DNA from: Acidobacteriota bacterium
GTDB lineage: Bacteria > Acidobacteriota > Holophagae > Thermotomaculales > Thermotomaculaceae
Length of the DNA stretch: 5,372 nucleotides
NCBI GenBank assembly: GCA_027038695.1
Contig: JALWHA010000039.1
Span: forward strand, 1-5,372
Direction: 5' to 3'
Shown piece by piece: positions 5,293-5,372 of the stretch. A program made the translations under genes and the position numbers. The notes under the pieces are model-generated. The model was not told the DNA's origin. It searched no databases and was given only the letters and a program-made list of their open reading frames with translations. Positions within the stretch are counted from its first letter, which is position 1. Each line of letters begins with the position of its first letter.

Positions 5293-5321
5293 ATGATAAA
5301 GTTAGTTCGGAGTAAAGTCAA
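5293..5321 (-). promoter_or_regulatory. Predicted promoter of tRNA-Leu and ricT
   Basis: On the minus strand TTGACT (5321-5316) is followed by a 17-bp spacer and TATCAT (5298-5293). Each hexamer matches the sigma70-type consensus at five of six positions. Transcription should start near 5286, about 14 nt before the tRNA 5' end, a normal distance for a tRNA gene. Since no terminator or other promoter is visible between the tRNA and ricT, it probably drives both. No GC-rich discriminator typical of stringent control is seen after the -10 box. Confidence 0.65.
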
Positions 5322-5354
5322 GATGCAGTTAATTAAAAAGGAAATACTAACTTT
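5298..5354. repeat. 9-bp inverted repeat flanking the tRNA promoter -35 region
   Basis: AAAGTTAGT (5298-5306) and ACTAACTTT (5346-5354) are perfect inverted copies separated by 39 bp. One arm lies in the spacer of the predicted promoter and touches its -10 box; the other lies upstream of the -35 box. Two half-sites at this distance could bind a looping regulator, but a single 9-bp pair in AT-rich DNA may be chance. Apart from the promoter and this repeat, I see nothing in the 100 bases beyond the tRNA gene up to the window edge. Confidence 0.3.
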
Positions 5355-5372
5355 TTTACGTAAGCAAAAAAA

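Noticed and set aside
1..5372. Mobile elements, CRISPR arrays, toxin-antitoxin or phage-defence genes, and riboswitches
   Set aside because: No transposase or integrase motif, no repeat-spacer array, and no recognised riboswitch core were seen. The tRNA gene shows no adjacent integrase or duplicated 3' end that would mark an integrated element.

Overview
The window is AT-rich bacterial DNA with short intergenic gaps and strong Shine-Dalgarno sequences. It carries ordinary housekeeping genes plus one exported-protein locus. A lipobox, a c-type haem motif and several signal peptides point to a cell with a periplasm or similar compartment and a respiratory chain. RicT (PSP1 family), an Hfq-like protein with long tails and an encoded tRNA CCA end fit several phyla. 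A deep-branching group such as Acidobacteriota is a guess from the look of the Hfq-like protein, not a demonstrated assignment. No transposase, integrase, CRISPR array or toxin-antitoxin pair is visible.

Left part, plus strand (1-2526): the 3' half of cysK, which begins before the window, is followed by a 95-bp gap holding a near-consensus sigma70-type promoter (TTGACA, 17 bp, AATAAT) and a perfect 7-bp inverted repeat. Two exported proteins follow. One is a YiiX/YebB-like permuted NlpC/P60 (papain-fold) enzyme with His161, Glu176 and Cys251. The other starts 6 nt after its stop codon and is a beta-propeller-like protein with ten cysteines in the mature part. A textbook intrinsic terminator (perfect 7-bp stem and eight T) lies inside the signal-peptide codons of the second gene. 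This is the most unusual feature here and suggests attenuation between the two genes.

Right part, minus strand (read from 5372 down to 2523): a good promoter precedes tRNA-Leu(CAG). Next come ricT (PSP1/YaaT family, with CGRELCC and CGRLMCC motifs), an Sm/Hfq-like protein with long N- and C-terminal extensions, pdxA (vitamin B6 synthesis), and a small lipoprotein cytochrome with a C-terminal CxxCH of the c'/c556 type. Spacing is tight: 22 nt between tRNA and ricT, 12 nt between the Hfq-like gene and pdxA, and an ATGA overlap between pdxA and the cytochrome gene. A likely second promoter lies in front of the Hfq-like gene. ricT and the Hfq-like gene together suggest RNA metabolism; pdxA and the cytochrome have no obvious biochemical link to them.

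The two gene sets converge at 2523-2526, where the stop codons overlap and no spacer or shared terminator exists. For two genes the longest open frame is misleading. ricT must start at 5163, since the upstream part reads through the tRNA gene, and the Hfq-like gene starts at 4330. Both choices are fixed by AGGAG sites 5 nt from the ATG.
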